From the NCBI GenBank assembly GCA_030039035.1, contig JASHQQ010000022.1, forward strand, positions 1-45,255: a DNA stretch of 45,255 bases. The letters are read 5' to 3'. This document shows, one piece after another, positions 32,912 to 40,538 of this stretch. The first letter of the stretch is position 1. Every line of letters starts with the position of its first letter. The DNA is from Acidobacteriaceae bacterium (GTDB lineage: Bacteria > Acidobacteriota > Terriglobia > Terriglobales > Acidobacteriaceae). A program made the translations under genes and the position numbers. The notes under the pieces are model-generated. The model was not told the DNA's origin, ran no database searches, and was given only the letters and a program-made list of their open reading frames with translations.

Positions 32912-34407
32912 TGACCTCAACCGGCCTGCCGCACGACTGGTTTCTGGTGGCTTGCGCCGCGGCCACCGTTCTTCTTCTGCTCCTGTTGATCGCCAGGGTG
33001 CGCATGCATCCGGCGCTGGCGCTGATGATGGCCGCGTTGGGGCTGGGACTGGCCTCGGGCATGCCGGCGACCAAGGTGCCGCTCTCGTTCACCGGCGGCG
33101 TCGCCAACATGATGGGCCACATCGCCATCGTGTTGGGCATGGGCGCCATTCTCGGCGAATTGCTGGCGCGTTCCGGTGGCGCCGGCGCACTGGGCGAATT
33201 CCTCATCGAACGTTGCGGCAGGGCCGGCCTTCCCTGGGCGATGCTGCTGCTCGGCATCGTGGTGGGTATGCCGGTTTTTTTCGAAGTCGGCCTGGTCCTG
33301 CTGATGCCCATCGTGGCCGAGGCGGCGCGGCGCAGCCATCGCCCGCCGATCATCGCCGGAATGCCTCTGCTCGCCGGGCTTTCCATCGTGCATGGCACAC
33401 TGCCGCCGCATCCGGCGGCGATGCTGGCGGCGACCGAATATCACGCCGACCTGGGCCGCACCATCCTTCTGGGACTGGTTGCCGGGCTGCCCGCCGCAGC
33501 CGTCGCCGGGCCGGGCTTCGAGTGGATTCTGGCCCGCCGCTGGAAACGGCGCAAGGCGCTGGGCATTGAGCTCAAGGACGAAAGTCAGACGTTGTTTGCT
33601 CAATCCCTGGTCCCAAAACAGGGACCGGGGGCACCCGATCCGGTGAGTGATCCTAACGAAAACGCCACGCACTTGGATGCCGAATCGCTGCCGCGCAAGG
33701 CGCCGTCGGTAGCCGATCCAGTTCCGCCGCCGGCAGGACCGATTCGCGCCGCCTGCGCGGTGCTGTTGCCCATCGCCCTCATTTGCCTGGGAAGCTGGGC
33801 CGATTCGATCGCCGCGCCGGGCAGCACGCTCAACCTCGCGCTGCATTTCACCGGAGACGCAAATATCTCGTTGATGATCGCGGTGCTGGTGGCGCTGGTT
33901 ACGCTGGGGCCGCGCATCCAGACCGGCCGCCATCACGGCCGCGAGCTGTTGCGCCAGCTCTGCGCCCAGTCGTTCGAGCCGATCGCCAATGTGCTGGTGA
34001 TCCTGGCCGCGGCCGGCGGCCTGAGCGGCGTGCTGCGCGACTCGGGCGCGGCGCAAGCCACGGTTTCGCTCGCGCTCGGCGCCAAAATGCCTCCGCTGGT
34101 GCTGGCATGGCTGCTGGCCGTGATCGTGCGCGTTTCCATGGGCTCGGCGACAGTGGCCATGGCCGTGGCCGCCGGCGTGCTCGCGCCCATGGCCGGCCAC
34201 GTGGGCGTGCGGCCCGAGTTGCTCGTGCTCGCCACCGGAACCGGCTCGCTCTTCCTCTCGCACGTCAACGATCCCGGATTCTGGATGGTGCAGGCCTTCT
34301 TCCGGCTCGAGCTCAAGCGCACGCTGGCCACGTGGTCGATCATGGAGGCGATCGTGTCGATGGCGGGATTGGCGACGACACTGATGCTGGCGGCGGTGAT
34401 GCGGTAG
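32911..34407 (+). CDS. GntP-family (gluconate:H+ symporter-like) permease
   Basis: 498 residues from GTG 32911. Twelve or so membrane helices are evident; family motifs include GMGAILGELLARSGGAGALG, GIVVGMPVFFEVGLVLLMPI, AGLSIVHGTLPPHPAAML, VRVSMGSATVAMAVAAGV and GTGSLFLSHVNDPGFWMV. GntP carriers import gluconate or related sugar acids with protons across the inner membrane. GntP proteins are normally about 440-450 residues; this one has an extended cytoplasmic loop (about 222-278, Pro/Asp/Glu-rich), part of which is encoded by a hairpin-forming stretch resembling the local intergenic repeat. It starts 34 bases after TonB receptor 3 but has its own TATAAT. Substrate not certain. Confidence 0.9.
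   Translation: MTSTGLPHDWFLVACAAATVLLLLLLIARVRMHPALALMMAALGLGLASGMPATKVPLSFTGGVANMMGHIAIVLGMGAILGELLARSGGAGALGEFLIERCGRAGLPWAMLLLGIVVGMPVFFEVGLVLLMPIVAEAARRSHRPPIIAGMPLLAGLSIVHGTLPPHPAAMLAATEYHADLGRTILLGLVAGLPAAAVAGPGFEWILARRWKRRKALGIELKDESQTLFAQSLVPKQGPGAPDPVSDPNENATHLDAESLPRKAPSVADPVPPPAGPIRAACAVLLPIALICLGSWADSIAAPGSTLNLALHFTGDANISLMIAVLVALVTLGPRIQTGRHHGRELLRQLCAQSFEPIANVLVILAAAGGLSGVLRDSGAAQATVSLALGAKMPPLVLAWLLAVIVRVSMGSATVAMAVAAGVLAPMAGHVGVRPELLVLATGTGSLFLSHVNDPGFWMVQAFFRLELKRTLATWSIMEAIVSMAGLATTLMLAAVMR
33601..33643 (+). repeat. Hairpin and repeat-like stretch inside the permease loop
   Basis: CTGGTCCC (33607-33614) and GGGACCGG (33621-33628) form a stem with the loop AAAACA, followed by GGGGGCACCCGATCC. 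The reverse complement of that tail, GGATCGGGTGCCCCC, contains the GGGTGCCCC core of the dispersed intergenic repeats. The reading frame is kept. Confidence 0.4.
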
Positions 34408-34441
34408 ATCGAATCCCAGGTCTCAGAATCGGGACCTCCGC

Positions 34442-34469
34442 CCCCATGGACGAATGCCTGTCCGTGGGG
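34442..34469. terminator. Hairpin between convergent genes
   Basis: CCCCATGGAC (34442-34451) pairs with GTCCGTGGGG (34460-34469) with one wobble and an eight-base loop, between the convergent permease and hypothetical genes. No T tract; it may still separate transcripts. Confidence 0.4.
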
Positions 34470-34497
34470 ATCGCGGACCGGTGCGCCCGCATTCTTT

Positions 34498-35061
34498 CTA
34501 AATGATGGAGTACAGCTCCGCCTCGTCTTTGATCAACTGACTGCGAGAGTCGAGAAGACGCTGTCTGAACTGGGCGAGGTCCTTGCGAAGCGCAGGCACG
34601 TCCGCGCCGTATTGGCGGGCAGACTCCGCAAGTTCGTGAAAGGCGACGCTAACGAAGGCAGCGAGCTCATTCTCACCTGTCAGGATTGCGTCCACTGAAG
34701 CGGTGAGCGCCCTGAAGTTGTTCACGCTGGCCGCCTGCAGCAGTCCGCCCATCGTCCCGATCTCTCTCCTCGCGGCCCGGAGCGCCTCACACAATCTGAA
34801 TCTCCGCTCGGCCTCGAGCCATTCATGGTAGTTGTCCAGGCTCATTACCTCATTCGTAAAGTCTGCGTCATCGTTGCGCAGCAGGACGTCGCCAAGCCGA
34901 ATGATCAGCATGCTCAGCGTTGTATCGAGCACGGTGAAGGTTTCGCCGGCCTTGACTCGAATCTGTTCACGCTGATTTGCCGGCAATTGGGCGGCGCCTT
35001 TCAGCAAGGCGGCCAGCTTCCCTGCCGCATCCACCAAATCCGAAAAAAGTTTGAAGTCCAT
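34498..35061 (-). CDS. Hypothetical helical protein
   Basis: 187 residues from ATG 35061 (GAGGAAG five bases upstream; two further in-frame ATGs lie upstream at 35085 and 35100). I do not recognise a family. The sequence has no signal peptide or membrane segment and looks all-helical: DFKLFSDLVDAAGKLAALLK, LDTTLSMLIIRLGDVLLR, HEWLEAERRFRLCEALRAAR, FVSVAFHELAESARQYG, LRKDLAQFRQRLLDSRSQLI. Charged and hydrophobic residues alternate as in helical bundles. It lies 43 bases downstream of the DUF1801 gene on the same strand and may be co-transcribed with it. Confidence 0.65.
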   Translation of the reverse strand: MDFKLFSDLVDAAGKLAALLKGAAQLPANQREQIRVKAGETFTVLDTTLSMLIIRLGDVLLRNDDADFTNEVMSLDNYHEWLEAERRFRLCEALRAARREIGTMGGLLQAASVNNFRALTASVDAILTGENELAAFVSVAFHELAESARQYGADVPALRKDLAQFRQRLLDSRSQLIKDEAELYSII

Positions 35062-35104
35062 CGCTTCCTCGCATTCCAGGCTCATACCCGGGGACGGCAC
35101 AATG

Positions 35105-35524
35105 CTATCCGGCCCGTTTCCTGGCTGTTCGCGGCTGCGGCGTGACCTTGAGATTCAGCGTCACGGCGGCGCGGATGAGATCCTTGAGGGCGGCCTCGTC
35201 GATCCTGTCGCCTTCGTGGATGTCAATGGCGCGGCGCACACTTCCGTCGAGGCTGGAGTTGAAGAGACCCGCAGGATCCGGCAAAGCGGCTCCCCGTGCA
35301 AAGGTCAATTTGACGTGATTCTTGTACGTCTCTGCCGTGCAGACGATGCCGCCGTGGGAAAAGACGGGAGTGCCCATCCACTTGACTTCTTCGACGATCT
35401 CCGGGTCCGCCTTGTGGAGGATGGCGCGCACTTTGGCGAGCGTCTTGCCGCGCCAGTCGCCCAGCTCGTTGATCCTGGCGTCGATGAATGCAGAGGCATC
35501 TTCCGCCCCGACGGACCTTTTCAT
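35105..35524 (-). CDS. DUF1801 family protein (YdhG-like)
   Basis: 139 residues from ATG 35524, with GGAG six bases upstream. The sequence shows the family core: KTLAKVRAILHKADPEIVEE with VKWMGTPVFSHGGIVC, YKNHVKLTFARGAALPDPAG and AIDIHEGDRIDEAALKDLIR. DUF1801 proteins are small soluble proteins related in fold to YdhG/iron-chaperone frataxin-like and YdeI groups; no biochemical role is settled for this subgroup. The C-terminus is basic (PQPRTARKRAG). Confidence 0.85.
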   Translation of the reverse strand: MKRSVGAEDASAFIDARINELGDWRGKTLAKVRAILHKADPEIVEEVKWMGTPVFSHGGIVCTAETYKNHVKLTFARGAALPDPAGLFNSSLDGSVRRAIDIHEGDRIDEAALKDLIRAAVTLNLKVTPQPRTARKRAG

Positions 35525-36118
35525 GATCGGCTCCAGCTCTCGCAATGATTTTCGCTGCGCGTGAGCGCATTGCGCAACCACTGCCCGCGCAACTCCGTCC
35601 GGCCCGATTGCTGCCTGGAGAATTGGCCGCGGTCGGCTGCAGCAATGATCCGATGCGGGTAAAAATAACCGTGTAGAAGTTACTGGTGGGCAAGAACAGA
35701 TTACTTCTCTCCAGCCAGGATTTCAGGCCGTGGATCCAATCCGGCCGGTTCTTGCAAGAAATTGACTCAGAGAATTCAACGACATGACTGCAACGCCTGA
35801 AGCGCCCCGGCGCTTTGGTGATTTGCCTGCAACAAACCACGCAAAACACTACTGCACGTCCTGAATTGCGCCCCCGGCGAGTCGACCCGACCGGGAGCCG
35901 CCGCTTCGTGCCGCTCGTTGTGCCGGACCTCCTCTCTTCGCCATCGCGTTGCAGGGAAGGCCGTCGCCCGCCCGCGTCACCGAATCCCTCATCTTCCTGC
36001 CTATGGTGTGCGTGAATCCTGCGGGGCTGCGCCGTGGACCGGCGCGGTCGCCGTCTCCCCCGGACGTTTCACTTCCCATCCGCACGCGAGCGGAAAAAAT
36101 CGCTTAGGAGGTATGGCG
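35525..36118. other. 594-base intergenic region between divergent genes
   Basis: It should carry the promoters of the DUF1801 gene (-) and the di-haem protein gene (+). The stretch 35640-35800 is visibly more AT-rich than its surroundings. A 208-residue frame on the minus strand (35223-35849) overlaps the DUF1801 gene in another phase and has no family resemblance. A strong AGGAGGT at 36105-36111 serves the downstream gene. Confidence 0.5.
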
Positions 36119-37531
36119 ATGGAAAAGTCTCACTTCGCTCTCCTGGTGGCCTGTTCTGCGGTGTTCCTGCTGGCAGCCACGGAATCAACCCCCGTCGATC
36201 CCGGTGTGCAAACGGCGCAGCGCGGCACAGGCGCGGCGCTGGCTTCGGTGCTGGCAAACGACAACCCGGGAATCCTGTCGTTTTTCAACGACGGGCAAAC
36301 CCGCTTTCAAGCCGTCGAATCTGTATCCGGCAACGCGGCAGGCAACAACGGGCTCGGTCCGCGATTCAACTCCAACAGTTGCAGTTCGTGCCACGCCCAG
36401 CCCGCGCCCGGCGGTTCGGGGGCAGCGATCAATCCGCAAGCCGCGTTCGTCAGCCAGGGTGTCGCCCCGGACGACGCGACGCCATCCTTCATTACACCCA
36501 CCGGCCCAACCCGCGAAGCCCGGTTTCCCTTCTTCCTCAACAGCAACGGCACGGCGAACCTGAACTCGCCCAACGGAGGCGTGGAAGACCTGTTCACGGT
36601 CTCGGGCCGATCCGATGCCGGCTCCTGCAAGCTCTCCCAGCCTGACTTTGCCGAAGCCCTGGCCGCCAACGACGTCATCTTTCGCATTCCCACGCCCGTC
36701 TTCGGCGCCGGACTGCTGGAAAACCTCGACGATTCGACTCTGTTGAACAAGCAGGCCGCAAACAGCGATAACGATTTCGGCATCTCCGGGACCTTCAATC
36801 GCAGCGGCAACGACGGCACCATCACGCGCTTCGGCTGGAAGGCGCAGAACAAGTCGCTGCACATGTTTGCCGGCGAAGCTTACAACGTGGAGATGGGAGT
36901 TTCCAATCTGCTCTTTCCCCAGGACCGCCCGCTCCCCGAAGAGGACCAACAGGGCCGCGGCCTGCCAGCCAACTGTCTGAACCTCAGCCAGGGCGGTTAC
37001 CCCGAGGACACCAACAACCCGAGCCTGTCCGGTCCGGCGATTCTCGATGATGTTTCGGCGTTTGCCGATTTCATGCGCACCCTGGCGCCCCCGCCGTCCG
37101 GCGGCGTGGTGCTCAACGGAACCGCCGTCTCATCCACATCCATCGCCGACGGCAAGTCGATCTTCGGCGCCATCGGCTGCGCCACCTGCCACAACGAAAC
37201 CACCGGAACCACGCAGCCCTCCAGCATTACAGGCTCGCTGAGCAAGGCGGCGGTGCACGCCTACTCCGATCTTGAAATCCACCACATGGGCACCGGTCTT
37301 GCGGACAACGTATCGCAAGGCAATGCCGGAGGCGATCAGTTCCGCACCGCTCCGTTGTGGGGACTGGGACAGCGAATCTTTCTGCTTCACGATGGCCGCA
37401 CCACCGACCTGATCTCCGCCATCCAGGCTCACCAAAGCAATGGCAGCGAGGCCAACGCGGTGATCGATAACTTCGACAGTCTGAGCAACGCTCAAATGCA
37501 GGAACTGCTGAATTTTCTCCGATCGCTCTGA
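36119..37531 (+). CDS. Di-haem oxidoreductase (DUF1111, thiol oxidoreductase-like)
   Basis: 470 residues from ATG 36119, seven bases after AGGAGGT; ATG 36113 is too close to it. A signal peptide (EKSHFALLVACSAVFLLAAT) sends it to the periplasm. Two c-type haem sites are present: CSSCH (88-92) and CATCH (353-357). Other family segments are GLGPRFNSNSCSSCH, ANDVIFRIPTPVFGAGLLEN, ITRFGWKAQNKSLHMFAGEA and QFRTAPLWGLGQRIFLLHDG. DUF1111 proteins are related to di-haem cytochrome c peroxidases; the thiol oxidoreductase name is inherited and electron partners are unknown. A strong terminator follows, so it appears monocistronic. Confidence 0.9.
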   Translation: MEKSHFALLVACSAVFLLAATESTPVDPGVQTAQRGTGAALASVLANDNPGILSFFNDGQTRFQAVESVSGNAAGNNGLGPRFNSNSCSSCHAQPAPGGSGAAINPQAAFVSQGVAPDDATPSFITPTGPTREARFPFFLNSNGTANLNSPNGGVEDLFTVSGRSDAGSCKLSQPDFAEALAANDVIFRIPTPVFGAGLLENLDDSTLLNKQAANSDNDFGISGTFNRSGNDGTITRFGWKAQNKSLHMFAGEAYNVEMGVSNLLFPQDRPLPEEDQQGRGLPANCLNLSQGGYPEDTNNPSLSGPAILDDVSAFADFMRTLAPPPSGGVVLNGTAVSSTSIADGKSIFGAIGCATCHNETTGTTQPSSITGSLSKAAVHAYSDLEIHHMGTGLADNVSQGNAGGDQFRTAPLWGLGQRIFLLHDGRTTDLISAIQAHQSNGSEANAVIDNFDSLSNAQMQELLNFLRSL

Positions 37532-37540
37532 ATCGGCCGA

Positions 37541-37580
37541 GCCGGCGAGAGAACGGATGCGATCTCGCCGGCTTCTTTCA
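37541..37580 (+). terminator. Intrinsic terminator after the di-haem protein
   Basis: GCCGGCGAGA (37541-37550) pairs perfectly with TCTCGCCGGC (37563-37572), followed by the T-rich run TTCTTTCATTTCTT. It lies ten bases after the stop codon. Confidence 0.8.
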
Positions 37581-37648
37581 TTTCTTCCTCAATGCCCGTC
37601 CGCCTTCGCTCGTGGCTGGCGCGGGATGGCTGCGCCCGGAGGCTCAGG

Positions 37649-38620
37649 ATGAATTCGGCATGGCTGTGCCTGATTGCCGCCGGCGGCGCATCCTCGCTTG
37701 TCCTGATGAGCGATCCGCCGCGTCATTCCGCCGCGTCTGGTCCCGTTGCGGCCGCTTCCAGCGGGCAATCTGTCTCCAGAGTTCCAGGCGGAGTCATTCT
37801 GGTGACAGGCGCGTCGCCCAGCGCCAGCGACTCCGTAACGCCTGTGCCGGAAGATGCCCGGATTAACGGCCGCGTATTCGACGACCCGTACTTTCAGATG
37901 AGTTTTCCGTTGCCGGAAGGCTGGGCGGAAAAATACACGAGTCCGCCGCCCTCCGACAGCGGCCGCTATGTCCTCGCCCAGATCGCCGCGGCGGACTCTT
38001 TCAGCGCGCGATCGAAAGGGAGCCTTCTGATCACGGCGCAGGACATCTTTTTCACTTCCCTGCCGGCGATGGGCGCTCGTGAAACGATCGAATCGGCGAA
38101 AAATCATCTGCCCGAGGAGTACCGTGTCGAACCCGCGCCAGAACGAGTATGGCTGGGTGACCGCGAGTTTTCGACCTTTGCCTACGAATCGCCGCAGGCG
38201 CAACTCCACTGGAGAGTGCTGGCGACCGAAATCCGCTGCCACATCGTCGAATTCGTTGTCACCGGTCGTGACTCCGGCTTCATTGAGACAGCCATGCGCG
38301 GTTTGAACAAAATGAAGTTGCCGGCAGAGGAGAATCCGGCAGCAGGCCCGTTTCCCGTTTGCGTCAAGGACTTCGCCCGCGGCGACAATCTCCTACGGCG
38401 CGTCGATCCGGTACTCACCGGGCACCGCTTCAACCCGGTTCCGGTCCGGATCATCATCGACCGCAAAGGCGCGATCCGGCACATCCATTTCCTGAGCGCT
38501 TTCTCCGACCAGGCCCGCGCCATTTCGGATGCCCTGGCACAATGGAGGTTCAAGCCCTATATTGCCGACGGGCAGCCGGTGGAAGTGGAAACCGGTATCC
38601 TGTTTGGCCCGCAACGGTAG
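37649..38620 (+). CDS. Exported protein with C-terminal TonB_C-like domain
   Basis: 323 residues from ATG 37649, which has GGAGG six to seven bases upstream; the frame extends upstream to 37592 without support. The N-terminus (NSAWLCLIAAGGASSLVLM) is a signal peptide or anchor. The middle (about 90-225) is an unassigned alpha/beta domain: DDPYFQMSFPLPEGWAEKY, LLITAQDIFFTSL, YRVEPAPERVWLGDREFSTF, HIVEFVVTGRDSGFIE. The last ~70 residues (FNPVPVRIIIDRKGAIRHIH, ISDALAQWRFKPYIADGQPV) have the beta-alpha-beta pattern of the TonB C-terminal domain, which in TonB contacts receptor TonB boxes. There is no proline-rich spacer, so it is not a normal TonB; stand-alone TonB_C proteins are common in Acidobacteriota with unknown role. 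Confidence 0.75.
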   Translation: MNSAWLCLIAAGGASSLVLMSDPPRHSAASGPVAAASSGQSVSRVPGGVILVTGASPSASDSVTPVPEDARINGRVFDDPYFQMSFPLPEGWAEKYTSPPPSDSGRYVLAQIAAADSFSARSKGSLLITAQDIFFTSLPAMGARETIESAKNHLPEEYRVEPAPERVWLGDREFSTFAYESPQAQLHWRVLATEIRCHIVEFVVTGRDSGFIETAMRGLNKMKLPAEENPAAGPFPVCVKDFARGDNLLRRVDPVLTGHRFNPVPVRIIIDRKGAIRHIHFLSAFSDQARAISDALAQWRFKPYIADGQPVEVETGILFGPQR

Positions 38621-38642
38621 AGCTTCCATTGTTGCCTACCTC

Positions 38643-38680
38643 CGGTGCCCCATGTCCCGATCGGGACGCCGGATACCGGC
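38643..38680. repeat. GGTGCCCCAT core, perfect palindrome and hairpin between convergent genes
   Basis: GGTGCCCCAT (38644-38653) is followed by the perfect 14-base palindrome GTCCCGATCGGGAC (38654-38667) and the small hairpin GCCGG-ATA-CCGGC. It lies between the TonB_C-domain gene and the convergent small membrane protein, and is the fifth place the repeat core appears outside genes. Confidence 0.5.
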
Positions 38681-38689
38681 AGCGTCTTC

Positions 38690-38899
38690 TCACGCCGCTC
38701 TTCTCGCAAAGAGCCGTCGAACCACGTGCCCTTTCCACATCCACAATCCGGTCAGGACCATCAGGGGAAAGAAGACATACCGGGTTGGAGGAGCGTAGCC
38801 TGGGATCTTGTCGAACGGGCTGTAGATATAGCCGTAGATCGGAATGCTGATGACGATGTGAATCCAGCGAAACACCGTACGCTGGTTGGGAAATCTCAT
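38690..38899 (-). CDS. Small two-helix membrane protein
   Basis: 69 residues from ATG 38899, with a strong GGAGG five bases upstream; an upstream ATG at 38950 lacks one. Two membrane helices are visible: TVFRWIHIVISIPIYGYIYS and VFFPLMVLTGLWMWKG, joined by PFDKIPGYAPPTRY. The pattern RWIH...VLTGLWMW, with a His in the first helix and an aromatic second helix, is shared with small uncharacterised proteins of Bacteroidota and Acidobacteriota and resembles part of PepSY/cytochrome b561-like proteins. It lies 99 bases downstream of the ArsR-VOC-SRPBCC genes and could belong to that transcript. Confidence 0.7.
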   Translation of the reverse strand: MRFPNQRTVFRWIHIVISIPIYGYIYSPFDKIPGYAPPTRYVFFPLMVLTGLWMWKGHVVRRLFARRAA

Positions 38900-38998
38900 G
38901 GCCGCCTCCGCGAGCGTGGTTGGTGCGTTCTCTTGCGAACATTGATTCACGGCTATTGAGACGCCGGGTCGAGGTGCGATGAAGTGCGAGGCGTCACC

Positions 38999-39565
38999 TC
39001 AAGCGCTCGACTCTTTCATGGACTCCGTCGCCGGCGAGTTCGGTTTATCTGCATCGAACTGCCTCTTGTACTCGCCGACCAATCGCTGCCAGCCGTCGAA
39101 TTCCCTGGCCGCCGCGCCGGCCAGGCGGCCAATCACCACTCCGCCGAGAAGCTGAGCCAGAACATCGATGGCAATGTGCCATCCCGCAGCGCCCCATGCG
39201 ATGAAGCGGCGATCGATGCTGTGCCACAGCGTGAGCCGCGTGCCGCTGCCCGAGGGTACGAGTTCCCACCGGATATCGGCGAACTCCAGCAACCGGGGAG
39301 CGTCAGCTCGCGTCACTCTTGTTTCGAAGGTGTGCTCCGTTCCTGCCCACGTGATCTTCACCGTGTTTCCAACTGTCCCCAGGCTCCCATCGGCGTCAAA
39401 GGGCGCCCATTCGTGCAGATGCTCCGGCTCGGTGAGCGCCTTCCAGACCTTCTCCGGCGGGTGAGAGAGTTCCCGGACGAGGATGAGCGTCCACTTCTCT
39501 TCTGAAGTCTTTTCGACTCGCGCCCCGAACGCCGGGGCCGGCACATACTGCGCGTGAACGCTCAT
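38999..39565 (-). CDS. SRPBCC/AHSA1-domain protein
   Basis: 188 residues; ATG 39565 has AGGAG eight bases upstream. The START-like AHSA1 fold is shown by LILVRELSHPPEKVWKALTE, HLHEWAPFDADGSLG, GNTVKITWAGTEHTFETRVT, RLLEFADIRWELVPSGSGTR and LTLWHSIDRRFIAWGAAGWH. Such proteins bind small hydrophobic ligands in a deep pocket; in ArsR-linked operons they are often annotated as ATPase-activator-like, but ligands are unknown. It is the third gene in the unit with ArsR and VOC genes, 32 bases after the VOC gene. A C-terminal tail from about 160 (KRQFDADKPNSPATESMKES) is polar and probably disordered. Confidence 0.9.
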   Translation of the reverse strand: MSVHAQYVPAPAFGARVEKTSEEKWTLILVRELSHPPEKVWKALTEPEHLHEWAPFDADGSLGTVGNTVKITWAGTEHTFETRVTRADAPRLLEFADIRWELVPSGSGTRLTLWHSIDRRFIAWGAAGWHIAIDVLAQLLGGVVIGRLAGAAAREFDGWQRLVGEYKRQFDADKPNSPATESMKESSA

Positions 39566-39597
39566 CGGTTTTCTCCTTTTGCGGCCTTGCCTCCGCT

Positions 39598-39990
39598 CTA
39601 CCAGCGCTTCAACTGTGTGAGCTGAATGAGATTGCCGCAGGTGTCGTTGAGCGTGGCGACCCAGGCGTACTTCACGTCCGTTGGAGGCATAGTGAACTCG
39701 GCGCCGTGCGCTTTCATACGCTCGTAATCGGCCTGCACATCGTCGGTGAAAAACATGGCCGCGAACTGGTTTTGCTGAAACTGCGCCTGCTGATAGGCTT
39801 TCGCCGCAGGGTTATTGTTGAGCGCCAGTTGCAGCTCCGTGCCGTCCGGCTCCTCGGGCGAGGCCACCGTGAGCCACCGATAGGGTCCCTGGCTGAAATC
39901 GGATTTTTTCACGAATCCCAGCACTTCGGTGTAGAAGCGCAGAGCCTTTTCCTGGTCCTCGACGTAGACGCTGGTGAGTTTGATCTTCAT
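39598..39990 (-). CDS. VOC-family (glyoxalase-like) protein
   Basis: 130 residues; ATG 39990 has AAGGAGA upstream. The vicinal-oxygen-chelate fold is shown by IKLTSVYVEDQEKALRFYTE with VLGF, TVASPEEPDGTELQLAL, FFTDDVQADYERMKAHGAEF and LNDTCGNLIQLTQL. Tyr19-Thr20 stand where some metal-binding relatives have other residues, and the C-terminal Glu of glyoxalase I is replaced in NLIQLTQ, so metal catalysis is uncertain. Members next to ArsR and SRPBCC genes are usually called bleomycin-resistance/glyoxalase-like; true substrates are unknown. It is the middle gene of the unit. Confidence 0.9.
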   Translation of the reverse strand: MKIKLTSVYVEDQEKALRFYTEVLGFVKKSDFSQGPYRWLTVASPEEPDGTELQLALNNNPAAKAYQQAQFQQNQFAAMFFTDDVQADYERMKAHGAEFTMPPTDVKYAWVATLNDTCGNLIQLTQLKRW

Positions 39991-40026
39991 CGGTTCTCCT
40001 TGTATCGTCTTCGCGGTGCTGCCGCG

Positions 40027-40503
40027 CTATTGGATTTTGCGTTTCATTTGGGTCGGGTTCCCGGTCCTGCCCGCCGATGTCTGCGGCGAGCCTGCCTTTG
40101 GTTTTCGGGGATCGCGAAGCACAGGGGAAGGTTCTTCGTCGCCCGGACGGCGATTCGTGCGGTCATATTCGAGATCCTCCTTGCGGCCATCCATACGATC
40201 GAGGTAGCGTTCGAGCGCATCGACCTGGTCGGACCAGAAGCGGCGATACTCCTCGATCCAGCCCGCGGCTTTCCGGAGCGGGCCTGCCTGCAGGCGGCAG
40301 GGACGCCATTGCGCCTCGCGGCCGCGCGCAATGAGCCCGGCGCGCTCCAGCACCTTGAGGTGTTTCGAGACCGCGGGCATCGACATCCGGAATGGCTGGG
40401 CGAGTTCGGTCACCGAGGTCTCACCCAGCGCCAGTCGTGCCAGGATGGCGCGGCGGGTGGGGTCGGCGAGGGCGGCAAAGGTGGAACTGAGCGGGTCCTG
40501 CAT
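40027..40503 (-). CDS. ArsR-family transcriptional regulator
   Basis: 158 residues. The winged helix-turn-helix covers about 1-90: FAALADPTRRAILARLALGE, SVTELAQPFRMSMPAVSKHL, KVLERAGLIARGREAQWRPC. The metal-binding ELCVCDL motif of arsenic sensors is absent, placing it in the non-metal group that typically accompanies SRPBCC/AHSA1 genes. A long polar C-terminal tail (about 110-158, rich in Arg, Pro and Lys) is unusual for the family. The operator 40511-40538 lies directly upstream of the start codon, so autorepression of the ArsR-VOC-SRPBCC unit is likely. Confidence 0.92.
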   Translation of the reverse strand: MQDPLSSTFAALADPTRRAILARLALGETSVTELAQPFRMSMPAVSKHLKVLERAGLIARGREAQWRPCRLQAGPLRKAAGWIEEYRRFWSDQVDALERYLDRMDGRKEDLEYDRTNRRPGDEEPSPVLRDPRKPKAGSPQTSAGRTGNPTQMKRKIQ

Positions 40504-40510
40504 TGCGATA

Positions 40511-40538
40511 AACCAATCGGTTAAATAACCGATGGGTT
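40511..40538. promoter_or_regulatory. Palindromic ArsR operator
   Basis: AACCAATCGGTTA (40511-40523) and TAACCGATGGGTT (40526-40538) form a 13-base inverted repeat with one mismatch and a two-base spacer, seven bases upstream of the ArsR start. The core TAACCrAT...ATyGGTTA is the pattern seen before ArsR genes linked to SRPBCC genes. Confidence 0.75.

Noticed and set aside
35223..35849. 208-codon minus-strand frame upstream of and overlapping the DUF1801 gene
   Set aside because: It runs through the DUF1801 gene in the wrong phase; the DUF1801 frame has its own ribosome-binding site and conserved motifs.
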